This document shows positions 13,017-25,426 of a stretch of DNA of 64,000 bases, piece by piece (the first letter of the stretch is position 1; every line of letters starts with the position of its first letter). A program made the translations under genes and the position numbers. This DNA is from Brassica napus. Its lineage: Eukaryota; Streptophyta; Magnoliopsida; Brassicales; Brassicaceae. The stretch spans positions 18,037,531 through 18,101,530 of the forward strand of contig NC_063443.1 in NCBI RefSeq assembly GCF_020379485.1, given 5' to 3'. The notes beneath the pieces are model-generated. The model did no database searches and was not told the DNA's origin. It worked only from the letters and a program-made list of their open reading frames with translations.

Positions 13017-16000
13017 TTTCCTTCAAGCTCTTTAGCGTTTTGCTTACTATTTGCATGGTTAAACAAACCTTTTTGTTTTTCATTAAAAAAGTTATTCCAA
13101 GAAGCTCGATCACTTAAAATATGTGGTTTCTATGAATATTTTAAAGACATTTTAATGATAATTAATTGCCAATTTTTAAATCTGCAGATCACTAATCTGG
13201 ATATCAATTTTTTTTAGTTTTTAAATTGCATTGTAAAAATTCAGATATTTATTTAACTTTTGACTTTTGTGGTAATATGAACCATTAAAACTATCAGCAA
13301 TATGTAATCAATCGTTTCTGTACAACTTTGTACATTCCCAGTTATAGTTTTAGATTTTTAGTTCATAATTCCTGAAGTGAAAATAGCAAATAAAAACTCA
13401 TCTCTTTAACTAAAAAGATCAACTTTATCTCGTGGGCTCCAACAAAGAATTTATCATTAATGAATTATATATGAATCACCAATCAACAAAGACAACAAAA
13501 ACCGTCCAACATGTAAATTGAATAATCAACCATCATGACAGTCCTTGTTAAATGATTTCGACATATTAAAATTACATTTGAAGTTTAGGGGAGACAGAAA
13601 ATAATTCAGTAGGCTGATTTTGCGGTCAAGATATAAAGCAGTCCTCAAGAGGTCTATTGGTCTGAGGTTAACAAGTTGGCTACCACAAATTGGAATGAGT
13701 TCTTTGATTAGTGGGTTGAGTGTGAGGTTACTCATTTGGTTTTAGGTTGGACTCATGGTCCATGACTTGAGGTTAATGTTTAAAAAAAAAATTATTAATA
13801 CTAACTTTACTCAAAAGCCAAAAATAAGAATTGAAATTAAAAAAAAATTGATTACTGTTTAGCATTATGTCGATTATCGTGTTTTTGTTAGTCGAATGTA
13901 ACAGACTAGTAGTAAATTTCTAATAGCTAGAGGAACTAATGTTATTCGGCATAAAGCTCCAAGTCTTTTAACGAGTCAGTTAATTATAATAGTTTCAACA
14001 TTCGGTTAATAACTTTTTGACACTTAAGTACGTATGAAATTAACGTTTGCCCTCACGAGAAAGATGAACAACAGTAGAAAAGCATTTAATCGGAAACTTA
14101 ATTTTCAAGAAAGAAGAATATGAGAAAAAAGGTCCAATAAACAAATGATTGCCTGTGTGGAGATTTGCCTCTTCACAAGCAAGACAAAAATGGACCCCAT
14201 AGCCACCGGTTTATCGATTCATCACACAATCGCACTGTTGACCCCATCACTCCAGACACCATCATCCATCATTACTTCCTCAGGCGCGTCTTCACGTGAC
14301 TCTCTCCCTCGTCAGCTCCACTGCTCACGTGCTTCTTGCATAAACTTTTTTTTTTGGACTAAAGCTTCTTGCATATCCGTTCGTTTGGTAAATGGATATT
14401 CTTAGTAAATGTCAACAACAGTAAGAGAGTAAAAAAAAGGAACATGAATCTGATTCATCGAACCTTTTGTTACTATTTTTCTTTTCTTTTTGTTAGTCAA
14501 TTTAGGTTGGTTAAAAAAACTATTATATTGCAAAAGGAAATGGGACTATTAATAAAATAGTGTTAAGGTCATGCTTTACATGCATGGATAAACAAAAATA
14601 GAAAAACATATTCAATATATACAAGATGTTACGTATTCTTGTTTTATAATTAAGTTGGCATGGTTTATAGAGTATCCTTAAACTGACTTATTCGTTACAT
14701 AGATATACAAGCGATTAAGTTCAATAAGTATTTAATAAGTTGTACATAGGGAGAGGGACACTCAAAGAAACATACATCTGTAAATAACAACACTGGGTGT
14801 CAAATTGTTTATGTATACACAACCACAAAACATAGGGTAACTCTAAAACACAAAGGAAATTCAAAATATGATGCATCGATAATCTAAATGAAAGGAAAAT
14901 AGAATCTTTCCATAATGAATTTAGTAGGGTAGAGAGGAGATAAATAATTGAGAGAAAGATTGAGATGCCACAAAAATACTTGACATGGTAATAATAATAA
15001 CAATAATGTGAGTATGCATGACTTCAATTATTGCAAGGAGCCTAAAAGCATGACACCCACAATCTTTTGGTGAGGATATCATCCGCGTCCCACGCGTGTG
15101 GGTCCTCTCACTCTCTATTCATGTTTAGCCATAACTCTACTTTCAAATCAAACTTTGTAAATACTAAATTCTAACAAATAACAACAAGATACATGCGTAG
15201 AAGACTAAAAGGAATAATAGTATGGATTATTTTCGCCACTGGTTAATCATGTTACGGAATAGTGAAGAGGAAACTTGTCGCTCTATAGTGAGATTTTAAA
15301 AAGTCAAAACTAGTTTATGTAGCAATAAGCGGCAGAAATTGCTCCTTCAATTTTGTTTGTACTGGTACTAATCTGACAACTCGTAACAAGTATATGTATA
15401 GCTTAAAATAGTGCTGAAGTCGCATATTAGTCACGTTATGTTATAATCTTTGGCTGGTGATAGAACTCATGAGTTCTGTAAGCAGAACAGTATATACAAA
15501 CACATTTGTATTAGAAACAAAATTCGTCCATATACGTTATCAGATATTGTTAAAATTCAAATATTAATTACTGACATTCTGACTCTCGTATATATGGTTG
15601 GTGAAATGAAGCTATTGGACTATTAATCCATGAATTATTAGTCAGACCCTACAATTTTTAGTAATTGATAACAAAGTACTATTTTGAAACCAACTATCAT
15701 GTCCATCACATGTTACCATTCATTTACATAATAATGAAGCTATTTAATGTCTAGAACTTTTCTTGAAAGCAACTTGCAAAAAAGTTTCTAAAGAAGTTAC
15801 AAATAATGGGAACTGTATTCATGATGTTGGGTAAGAATACATTAATCAAGTTTTTCTAGGACCATCCGCTGTGGTGATAAGTTTTGAGCCCATCAAAAAT
15901 GTTTGGCCAAACTTTTTATGACGAGAAAAGAAAAACAATTTTGGTCAAACTAAAAGGAAAGTTAATTTGATTGAGTGTTTTCGTGACCGTTTGATGGGTC

Positions 16001-16995
16001 ATCGTTTTCACATTTTAATTCCTCTTATCATTATGTGTCATCGGTAATCATTATGTCTTGCTCGCCCTTTGATTAGTATTTTTTTCATGGAAACATGACA
16101 GCATTTTTTTCATGGAAACATTCCCTTCTATGTAGATGTTCAAACTTAATCATGAGTCCCTGATGCTGAGTTCTAATTTATAGCTCTGATTCTAGAAGTG
16201 AGGAAAATAAATCTGATTTAGATGCAGTATTAACAGTAACTACGATGTCAACCGTCGTTATGATCAGTTTTTAACTTCCAATTACTTTTATTTTTCTTGT
16301 TTTTCCTCAACAACTTCAACTTTTCTTTTAAATCTCTTAAAAGTTACTAAAACCTAAATTCAAAACGCCATCATTGACGTGTGACCAAGAATTACGCTGG
16401 CCGGTCAAACTAATTATGGTCTTCAATGATTTTCAACAAACAGTCTAATTCTTCAAGAAACTTAACATCGCAATGGTTTACTATTAGTTCAACGGAATAC
16501 TTAAGATCTGGTAAAAATACTAACATGTAACTCTTTCAAAATTATCCTATATTACACTTCAATGACAGCATGCGCCAAATTTTAGCAAAAAAAAATGACT
16601 GCATCCGTAGTGAATATGTAATAACATAAACACACAAGGCGCCAGTCCCGTGTAAGAATGAGGTATATATTTATATGCATTCACGTGCGTATGTGAAACG
16701 GCAGTTGTCGGTCAATTTCCTAAACTCCATCTCAACCCCAAAATACCACATTACGTATGCATACATATTCATATCCATTATATTAAATGGAGGTGATTAA
16801 ATTCAAAACTATATTCTTTGGTAAAAAGTAAACTATAAGCTTGTTTTTTGTGCGAGGGGAAATATATAATATTATTTAATTAGATTGAACTTGGAAATAA
16901 ATAAGTGGGGCTTCACTTCACGACATGAATCCATAAGGCCAAAGAAGATCTTCTAGTTCTCTCTCTCTCTCTCAAACTCTTTCCCTTCGCAAGAG
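13017..16995. other. Long intergenic region upstream of HAT14
   Basis: About 4 kb without a credible gene. ACGT-core CACGTG motifs occur near 14294 and 14333, and a near-palindrome CCCACGCGTGTGGG near 15090. A CT-rich tract at 16961-16975 lies just before the HAT14 ATG and is probably 5' UTR. A 20-odd-bp direct repeat (TTTTTTTCATGGAAACAT) occurs twice near 16080-16125. I see no transposon with clear ends. Confidence 0.5.
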
Positions 16996-19086
16996 ATGGA
17001 ACTAGCCTTGTGTCTAGGTGACAATACTAACAAGTTCTCTTTTATGGAGAAGCCCTCGAAGACTAATAATAATCCCTCTGCCTCATCGACCTCAACTTCC
17101 TACAAGGATCTTGGGTTCAACATGGGTTTAGATGTACTTGGTTTTGGTGGCCACAGATCGTTGTCATCCTCTTCGTCTCCCTCGATGGAAGACGAGAAGA
17201 ATAAGAACAAGAGGAAACTAGCGCCGAAAGAAATTGATTCTGATGGATTTAGGGTTTCGTCTTCCGTAGATCCGTCACTACAGCTTCAGCTTCACTTCCC
17301 TTGGCTCCCTGAGAATAGTAAGGGTTTTAGTTTATAAACTAAAAATTTGGCTTACATGCTTTCCTTTCTTATACTAGTATTTATGAAGAATATGATTAAT
17401 AGTAGTACTATTTATTAAGAATAGGTTTATACTGTCATATTTAATTATTATGATTAAGGTGTTGATGGGATGTTGAAATCATTTTCCAAATATGCTTTGA
17501 CTGATTTGTGACAAGAAAGAAGACCTAGGTTCTGTAGAAAACAAACTCAGTTGTGGATGTTAAAATTTACAAAATTATTCGGTTATATATTCCACATAAC
17601 CTGATGATTAGCTTTGGTTTCAGCTTCAGTTCCATATTTGATTTTTTGAATACAATTTTCTTTTGATAAAAGAGTTTCAAAATTTATAGGTCGGCAAGGA
17701 GGAAGGATGCTCTCAGGAGCAACCACGTTTCCTGAGGAGGAAGAGGAGGCAGCGCTTAGTATGTCAGTGTCCCCGCCTGATAGTGTAACGTCATCGTTTC
17801 GGTTAGACTTTGGGATTAAGAGTTATGGTTATGAGAGAAGAAATAATAAGAGAGGTAACGAAAACGATGAGGTTGAGAGATCTACTTCAAGAGCTAGCAA
17901 CGAAGACAACGATGACGACAACGGAGCAACCAGGAAGAAACTAAGGCTCTCTAAAGACCAATCTGCTTTTCTTGAAGATAGCTTCAAAGAACACAGCACC
18001 CTTAATCCTGTTCGTTTTCCATAATTTTTAACATTCTTGAATTTCTTGAGATATTTGTGTGTTTCAAATCAAATCTTACTCTTTTTACTGTTTATTTTAT
18101 GTAAAACATTGCAGAAGCAAAAGATAGCGTTGGCAAAGCAGTTGAATCTTCGTCCTCGTCAGGTTGAAGTTTGGTTTCAAAACAGACGAGCCAGGTTAGC
18201 TTATGTCATTATAGCTTCATTTTTCTTTTTATGAAACAGCTTTTTTGTGATGATTAATTTCTGAAAAAAGGAATGAGGACGACATGCATCACGAGTAATA
18301 ATAACACATTGTCGCATGTCTATTCTTGTCAGTTTTCGTGCAAAAGTAGCATATCACTTCTGCTCATCATTTCCACAGATAAATTGCTCATACCGACTTA
18401 TTTATAAAAAAAACAAATCATAATTCTTTCTCACAATTTCACCAAATATCATCACAATTCTATTTATATAAATATACAAAATAGCTTATACTGACTTATT
18501 TATAAAAAGAAAACAAATCTAACTCTTTCTAGCGATTTAACCAAATACCATCACTACTCTATTTATATAAATATACAAAAAAGTCTAACATTACATCAGA
18601 CTTATTTTATCACTTGGTGAGCTTTTGTTCTTTCACAGAAGTTATGTATCTAGATTATGTTTTTTCCTTAGAGTTGCTCATTTGCGTGAACCTTTTATAA
18701 ACGATGTATCAAGAAGCAACACGAGTTTATATATGACTTTGTCTGGATGATTTTTGATCGAGGGTTATGTTTATGTAATTGACAGGACGAAGCTGAAGCA
18801 AACGGAAGTGGACTGTGAATACCTAAAGAGATGCTGTGAGTCACTAACCGAAGAAAACCGGAGGCTTCAGAAAGAGGTTAAAGAATTGAGAGCCTTGAAG
18901 ACTTCTTCTCCTTTCTGCATGCAACTTCCAGCCACCACTCTCACTATGTGTCCTTCGTGCGAACGCGTTGCTACCTCAGTATCACAACCCTCCTCCACGT
19001 CAGCTGCACACAACATTGACTTGTCCAAGTCATCATTTCACAGTCCTTTGATTCCGGTTAAGCCTGGACCGGGAAAACAAGTTTAA
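16996..19086 (+). CDS. HAT14: HD-ZIP class II transcription factor HAT14
   Basis: Four exons: 16996-17317, 17690-18009, 18115-18194 and 18786-19086, 340 residues. The N-terminus has a LCLGD motif and a [10 protein letters not shown] stretch of the EAR repressor type. The homeodomain (from KKLRLSKDQ, through VWFQNRRAR) is split by introns 2 and 3. A leucine zipper ([18 protein letters not shown]) follows directly, then the class II CPSCE motif. These nuclear factors bind CAATNATTG-type sites and usually repress transcription in shade and auxin responses. Intron 2 uses the less common donor GTTCGT. Intron 3 holds a tandem repeat. Length and order match At5g06710. Confidence 0.94.
18386..18580. 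repeat. Tandem duplication in HAT14 intron 3
   Basis: Two ~97-bp units (18386-18482 and 18484-18580) both run from a GACTTATTTATAAAA start to ATATAAATATACAAAA, with scattered substitutions. Noncoding and within the intron. Confidence 0.75.
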
Positions 19087-19381
19087 TGAAAGCGTGCGAA
19101 ATAAATGGTTACAGTTAGAGAAAATTGTTGAGTGGTTTCAAATTGGGTTTTCATTTATGTATATACTGTAAGATTTATTTTCCATAGTAGTTGAGAACGT
19201 CTCCTATTTTAAAAGACGTCTAGAAGAACGATAATCCGGTTAGTGTTTGGTTTTCTTTTGGATTTTTTTTTTTTGCATTGTTTTTGTTTGGGTAGGACCG
19301 GTTAAAACAGATGGAGGAAAATGGTTTGGCATGTTTATTGAGTGAAAGACAAAAAAAAACAAATTATATGGTTTGATCTTT

Positions 19382-19639
19382 TCATATTTTGAAAAGCTGT
19401 ATAATTCTTTTTAAGCGACATGGTGTCTCGTCCATAGAAAACTCACCAAGTGTGTCCTCCAACATCAAGACATAGTCAAGGCCGTTCTCAGATGTGAAGT
19501 ACGGAATAGGTAAAGTTGCATGTTGTAGTATTTCAGAGTTATTTTTACTCTCGGTTTGGAGAACTGATGAGTCAACTGAGCTTAGGGTTCGGAAGTTGGC
19601 TTGAGCTTGAGCAATATAACTGGAAATGCCGTATGGTAC
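19382..19639 (-). pseudogene. Possible coding fragment, unidentified
   Basis: A minus-strand frame of about 85 codons without ATG, between stops at 19640-19642 and 19382-19384. Its composition looks protein-like (includes YIAQAQANFRTLSSVD and PYFTSENGLDYVLMLED). I do not recognise it. It could be an exon relic of a gene lost from this spot or a chance frame. Confidence 0.3.
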
Positions 19640-19838
19640 TTATGGGGAATTAGCCAAGAGAAAAAAAATGCTCAAAAGGTTCTTTGGGTGCGCTCTTTGC
19701 AGCCTTCACTCGCCTCATGCACAGTATTGATTGTTTTTCTACTCCTTAAGTTTCAAAATAATTGGTTTTTATGATTTTTACGCACTGATTAAAACATTAT
19801 ATATTTTTTTAGTTTATCTTATTTGCCTAAAAACAATA

Positions 19839-20098
19839 CTCCCTCCGTTTTTTAATATAAGTCGTTTTAGAGAAATTTTTTTGTTCCAAATTATATGTCG
19901 TTTTCGGTTTTCTATGTAAAATTTATTAATAATTAATGTTGTATGACCAATGGTAATATATCTTATATTTTTCAATTGGTTAAATTGTGGTAAGATAAAT
20001 AATTAATGATGTTTTTGTTTAGAAAATATAAAAAATTAATGATTTTCTTAATCTACGTGCATAGCTGTAAAACGACTTATATTAAAAAACAGAGGGAG
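19839..20098. mobile_element. Stowaway MITE, intact ends
   Basis: A 260-bp element starting CTCCCTCCGTTTTTT and ending with its inverted copy. The ~31-bp terminal repeats differ at about one base. TA target duplications sit at 19837-19838 and 20099-20100. Near-perfect inverted repeats imply recent insertion. Confidence 0.93.
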
Positions 20099-20100
20099 TA

Positions 20101-21085
20101 ATAACTACAACTAATTCAATCAATAAAAAAACATACTACAAAAAGCAATTGGTCTTTACTATCAAATGACAATTATATTTTACATAAAAATTTGAAAACA
20201 TCACTTAAAATGAAACAATTTTTTTCTTTCTAAAATACTAATTAAAATAAAAAATATATAGCTATGTCGGTAGCAACAAAATGTCACTCGATACTTATTC
20301 ACTAAATAAAGCAGATTTGTACAAAGGGTAAGTCTCGTACTGTGTACTTCAGATATTTCCAGCTTTCTACAATTTAAGCATCCATAATCTTAGTTTCTAC
20401 ACAACATAAACGCATAGTATAGTATCTGCTTTTTCCCAATCTCTAAACCAAATAGTCACAACATATGACAAGCCCTGTTAACTCTTACATTAAAATAATT
20501 AAGCAGGTAAGAGTAACGTGGAAAAATAACTGCACCAGGTTGGATCCGATCGCACTGAACTCATAAAAGTAAGTTGACCTAACGGACTTTTTAAGACCTT
20601 CCAAGTAAAAAAAAATCCAAACATCCCATGTGAACGTCGTTACCAAACCCGTTTGTCTTCAGCTCCTATATTTTATTTTCCCGAAACTGGACAAATCCTA
20701 TAATTTAACTGTCGGTGGTCGACAATCTGTCACATCCTTAGACTATAGTTCCAAATGCAAATTCTTGCGTTTACATTACATCTTTTTCTTAAAAACTAAA
20801 AACCTTAATCCAACAACAAAAACAAGAAAAGTCGCAAACCATGCTCTATATACTATATAGATCATCAACAACGATTAATATCAAAAATATTAATATGTAA
20901 CTTCTCTTTGGAGGTATAAAGCATTTACAACAAATAGTGGCAAATAATATCCGAGAGTAAATCATATTTTTCATCTTTCTTTTTTTACTCTTAACACATT
21001 CTATACTCAAAACTAAAAACAATCAAACAGAAGAAACCAAAGTATTGAGAGATCAAACAAATGTTCTGAGATGGAAAAACACCTC
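20101..21085. other. Intergenic, nothing recognised
   Basis: AT-rich spacer holding the 3' flank of the TBR gene. No conserved frame or transposon end was found. Confidence 0.5.
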
Positions 21086-23489
21086 TTAAGGATCCCGTCT
21101 TACTTTGCCAAGCTGATTGAGTTTGACGAGCAGCTCCGCGTATAGTATTTCGTTCCAAGAGTCAGGAACACCAGGGAGGCACCAGTGGCTACAGTCTTGG
21201 TACAGCAACGGCGTTTTCTTTTCTCTATCCGATAAGCTATGCTTCCGGTACACCGACGGGTGACCATCCTTCCTGTAGTCCGTTAATCTGGTGATGTTTA
21301 AATACGTGACGGGCGTCCTCATCCCCCGTAACACTCTCTCCAGCACCTTCATTTTAGACGGGTACGGTGTTAGGTACGTCTCGTTCTTGATCGGTTCCGT
21401 TTCGCTGTCGCATGCTCCTCCCGAGTTCCATTGCCCGCCGCTGAAATGCGAAGCGGAGTAGCCACGGAAGAAAACAAGAGACTTGTTAGGATTCACGTTC
21501 TTCTCAACCCATCGACCCCATGTGGTTAACGCTTTACGGAAAGCTTCGAGTACAGCGAGTTCGTGATACACATTGCTTCCTTCTTGATAATAATCCTCCC
21601 TTTTAAAACCAACAAACCAATACATCAGTCCTACACAATGTTCAATAAATCGCTGCTAGACGGTAACTAGACGCTCTATAAAAAGACTAGCGCCTATTTA
21701 AAACAACAAACCAATACATCAGTCCTACACAATGTTCAATAAATCGTTAGGCGGTAACTCTCTATAAAAGACTAGACTAGACTAGACGCTCTATAGAGGA
21801 CTAGCGCTTAGACCGATTTTTAGAACATTGGTCCTACATTACATAACACAAAGATAGAGAAGTTCCCATTATAGATTAAAGAGAGATTTTTTTATTACCC
21901 TTTGGATGTTTTCTCATGAGTCCACCAATGTCCGGTATTAAAGACAATTATATCAGCTCCTTTATACTGCTCTGATGACTTCCCAACCAAATCAAGCCTT
22001 AGAGTCTCCTTCTTCGTTCCCTTCTTGTCAACAATCTCCGTTTCTTGGACCAAGAAGGGTGAAACAAAGAACTCCACCGTGCAATTATAATCCTATAGAA
22101 ACCGAAATAAAAAACCATGAACTAGTATTCTAACAAACTAAATTAGTTGGTTTAGACAGAACAAGAAGCCATTTTACTTGGAATACAAAAGAGTACTCAG
22201 CCTCCCCACGAAAATGATGTCTTCCTCTAGCTTCATAGACTTTACTCTCATCTTTCACCGATCCTTTAAGTATACAAACCAAAGACTCCCACATGTTCCT
22301 GTTCAGAGAATCACCCACGAACACTAGCCTTCTTCCTCTGAGCATCTCCAGCAATATACCTCCATTTAACCTTCAATTATTCATTATTATATATATTATT
22401 AATCTATTATTAGAAATGAATGTGGTGATTGAAAATTCTAAGACTAAAGTACCTTGGTAAACTACATTTCTTAGGCTTCCACTTGAGTTTCTGAAAGTCT
22501 TTGTCTGGTCTTCCGTTTGAAATACAGTTGAACTGCTCGTCGATGAGCTTACACGAACCTGGCTTGTAGAGCGGATAGGTTTCATCTCTGATCCATTCAC
22601 CGTCGAAGAACTCGCAGTTCTTCAGAGAGTCGCTCCATTTCTCGATCTCTTGCTTCACTGAAGAAACTGAATCACCTTTGCTTGATGAACTGGAACTGGC
22701 TGTCAGATCTACCGACACGGGTGGAGCTGATGTCTGGTTTCGAACATCATCGGTGGTGGTTCGTGTCTGATTACTCGATCCTGTCAAAGACTTATCTGGA
22801 AGCAGAGGTTGAGAAGCTGGGTTGGTTCCGTTTACGACCGGAGATACAAAGGTAGCGTTTTTAGCAACCGGAGTTCGTTTTTCCGGCGCCGGTGATTGCA
22901 AAGTACTGTTTTTGGCAACTGGGTTGGTTCCGTTTACGACCGGAGATACAAAGGTTGCGTTTTTAGCAACCGGAGTTCGACTTTCCGGCGCCGGTGATTG
23001 TAAAGTACTGTTTTTGGCAACTGGGTTGGTTCCGTTTACGACCGGAGATTCAAAGGTTTTGTCTTTAACCATCGGAGTTGAATTTTCCGGCGGCGGTGCT
23101 TGCAAAGTACTGTTTTTGGCGACGTCGGAGACAGGGACGGTGGTGTTGGAGGTGGCGTCGCTAGATCTATTGGTGGGATTAGTTGAAGTGGCGTTGGGGA
23201 TGATGTAGGAGAAGATCGAAGAGAAGTGAGATCCGTCTGGTGAAGGAGCGGTGGTGGTGGAGGAGAAGGAAGAGAAGATGTTGGAGAACCAAGGGGAAGA
23301 TGAGTTTGTGGAAGGACTAAAGGCGAAGAAGAGAGTGACAGCGACGAAGGTGATTACGAAGGCGTAAGCGAAAGTTGAGGTTTTTCTTGGTTTCACGGCG
23401 GAGAAGAAGCTTTTGATTTCGGCTGCTGCGGTGGCTGTTGTTGTTGTTCCGTTGTGAATCGGCGTATACTTGACGGCGTCTGACGCCAT
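21086..23489 (-). CDS. TBR: TRICHOME BIREFRINGENCE (TBL family)
   Basis: Four exons on the minus strand: 23489-22453, 22370-22178, 22092-21899 and 21599-21086, 645 residues. A cytosolic N-terminus ([10 protein letters not shown]) leads to a transmembrane anchor at about 38-57, a Ser/Thr/Pro-rich lumenal stem, then the PMR5N/TBL domain starting near CEFFDGEW. The esterase-like GDS motif ([15 protein letters not shown]) and the C-terminal DxxH (DCSHWCLPG) are both present. TBL proteins act in the Golgi in wall polysaccharide O-acetylation; TBR affects pectin esterification and crystalline cellulose in trichomes and stems (family knowledge). The stem has a 34-residue triple repeat that makes the protein longer than I recall for Arabidopsis TBR. 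Exon 4 uses an acceptor preceded by purines (AAAAG). Matches At5g06700. Confidence 0.93.
21601..21790. repeat. Tandem duplication in TBR intron 3
   Basis: A ~95-bp unit (TTTAAAAC, AACAAACCAATACATCAG, ATGTTCAATAAATCG) occurs at 21601-21695 and again from 21696. It starts right at the exon-4 acceptor. An ACTAG microrepeat and ACGCTCTATA motifs follow. Noncoding. Confidence 0.7.
22819..23124. repeat. Three 102-bp coding repeats in TBR
   Basis: Units start at 22819, 22921 and 23023. Each is 102 bp, so frame is kept. Each encodes 34 residues containing [13 protein letters not shown] and a KNATF-like segment, giving up to three N-glycosylation sequons per unit. Units 1 and 2 are nearly identical; unit 3 is more diverged and lacks the KNAT sequon. 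Confidence 0.9.
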
Positions 23490-25426
23490 AGACGGAGAAG
23501 AGAGAGAGAGAGAGATAGTGATAAGTGGGGAATGTGGAGGGAGTTCGTGGCGCGTGACGAGTGTCTTGGTGGTTCGGTAAGAGAAAGAAGTGCGGAGATG
23601 TGTGTACGAACCAGAAGTGGAGATGACTTTTTTAGAAACAGGGGGAATCGTTAAGACGACACCGTTAAAAGGATGACTTAAAGTGGAGAGTTTAGTGTTA
23701 AATGCCCCTCCTGTTTTGAAGTTAATTACGGAAACACCACTCTCAAAGCGCGTGTCGGTGGTTCCATATTCGAATTTTTGTGTTACAGTATATGCTTGTA
23801 TAGTTGTAACTTGTATATAGAGATATCCATAGGGTTTGTGGATCTGGATCCGAGTAATAAGCGTCACACAGGTCCGGGTGATAAGTTTCTTCCTTGATGG
23901 TTAACTAGTGTAATCTGTTCTTTAATGTTAAGCTATAACATTCTAGTCAAACTTATATGAACTAGTCATAAAGAAAATCTACAAGGCAAATGATTAAAGT
24001 CAAAATCAAATACGATTGTACATTGTTAGCCATAAGCAGAATAAACAGTTTGGTGGGCTTGTTGATGATACACTTCTAGTTAAGAAGAATCCAGATAGAG
24101 GGCTTCCCTTGTTTATCTTGCCAAAACTGTAAATCTATGGAATGCAAGTTCATAAGGCCAATACGTTGTCGCATATATTTCCCTTCATCAATTAAACATC
24201 CTACCCCATGTTAGATGTAGCAAATGGTTCCACTATATTACCACTAATCTTATATTGATATTTATCTTTAAATATATTATATGTTTAGAGAAATGTGATC
24301 TATGCGTAATCTTTGTAATAATGTTTTATCATTGTTGATCCAAGAGTGTTTCATGTAAAAGATGTAAGCTCCAAAGCGCATATAAAACCGGAATACACAA
24401 ATTCAGACGCAGAAGCTATTAAGCTATTAGTAGGTATTGAAACTTTTTTGATGGAGATATATATTGTGACCCATGTTTACCTTTACAGTGTTGAAATGGT
24501 CGAGTTGAATGTCAGATATTGGCAGAACCCCAAATGAAAGTAGTCCGTGACTTTTTTATTTTTTTTTGGCATGAGAGTCTGTGACTTGAGTCTTATTATT
24601 GAATCATGATTTCGTAGTTAATTAAGGTGATGTGTTTAGTAAAATCAAGAGGAAAGTGCTCGGAGGGGTGGTGGTGCCCTTGCGTTGCGTCTATAAAAGT
24701 CTTTTGCGCGTGGGACCGTTTCCTCCATCTACTGTATCGAGTCTCAACTGATCTTCTGCAATTTTTATTCAAAACGCATTTTACCAGCTATTGGAGAATC
24801 TTTTAGCAATGACATCTTTTAATATTGTACTTATCTACCCTCAGAAAGTACTAGATAGAGTTATGAGTTATCTGTGTTTTGGATTCCATTAATGGATACG
24901 GCCATACGGAAAGCCGCCCCCCTGACTAAACACTGAGAATGTATTTCTTTTTTTTTTTTTGATCAAATGCATTCATAAATCAGGACAAGACCACGTCATA
25001 TTCCCGCAAACACATGGAAAGTGGGAAAACTGAGAATGTATTTCTTTTCTCACCTTTTACACGAACAAAAAATTCATCATTTTTTCTATTCGAATAGAAT
25101 TTTATTTTTTGGGGTATAATATGTGCATGGCATTCACATATTAACATGGTTCTAATCCTTTTTAAAACGAGGCAATTTAATTTGTTTTATAAAGCTTAAC
25201 TTGCATATGATTTCCATAGTTTTTTAAATTATTGAAGAGAGGTGGCCCCCACCGGCTACTTGCTCATCGGTGGCACTTTTCCAACTCATCCATCTTCTGG
25301 ATAAGCTCTCTCTCCATCTCCTCACATCTCTTCCCCAAAAAATATCTTAATTATGTCATATGAAAAATTTAGAATATTTCATCAGATATCTCTTCCTTCG
25401 AAAAGATTAAAAGAACACAGAAAAGA
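23490..25426. other. Divergent promoter region TBR / WCRKC1
   Basis: Upstream space shared by the minus-strand TBR gene and the plus-strand WCRKC1 gene. A GA/CT tract just upstream of the TBR ATG (23494-23515) is probably 5' UTR. A short retroposed insert lies at 24952-25028. No gene seen. Confidence 0.55.
24952..25028 (-). mobile_element. Truncated non-LTR retroelement with target duplication
   Basis: A 77-bp insert begins with a T tract (poly(A) on the minus strand) followed by GATCAAATGCATTCAT, which resembles the 3' end of crucifer LINEs. It is flanked by 20-bp direct repeats at 24932-24951 and 25029-25048 (ACTGAGAATGTATTTCTTTT). The long duplication and poly(A) are the signature of target-primed reverse transcription with severe 5' truncation. 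Confidence 0.8.

Noticed and set aside
14145..14405. 86-codon frame upstream of HAT14
   Set aside because: No recognisable protein; probably chance.
22822..23208. 128-codon plus-strand open frame
   Set aside because: It is antisense to the TBR repeats; its own repetition mirrors the 102-bp units. No independent support.
23490..23867. N-terminal extension of the TBR frame
   Set aside because: The open frame continues upstream, but the conserved TBR start [10 protein letters not shown] is at 23489 and a GA-rich leader precedes it.
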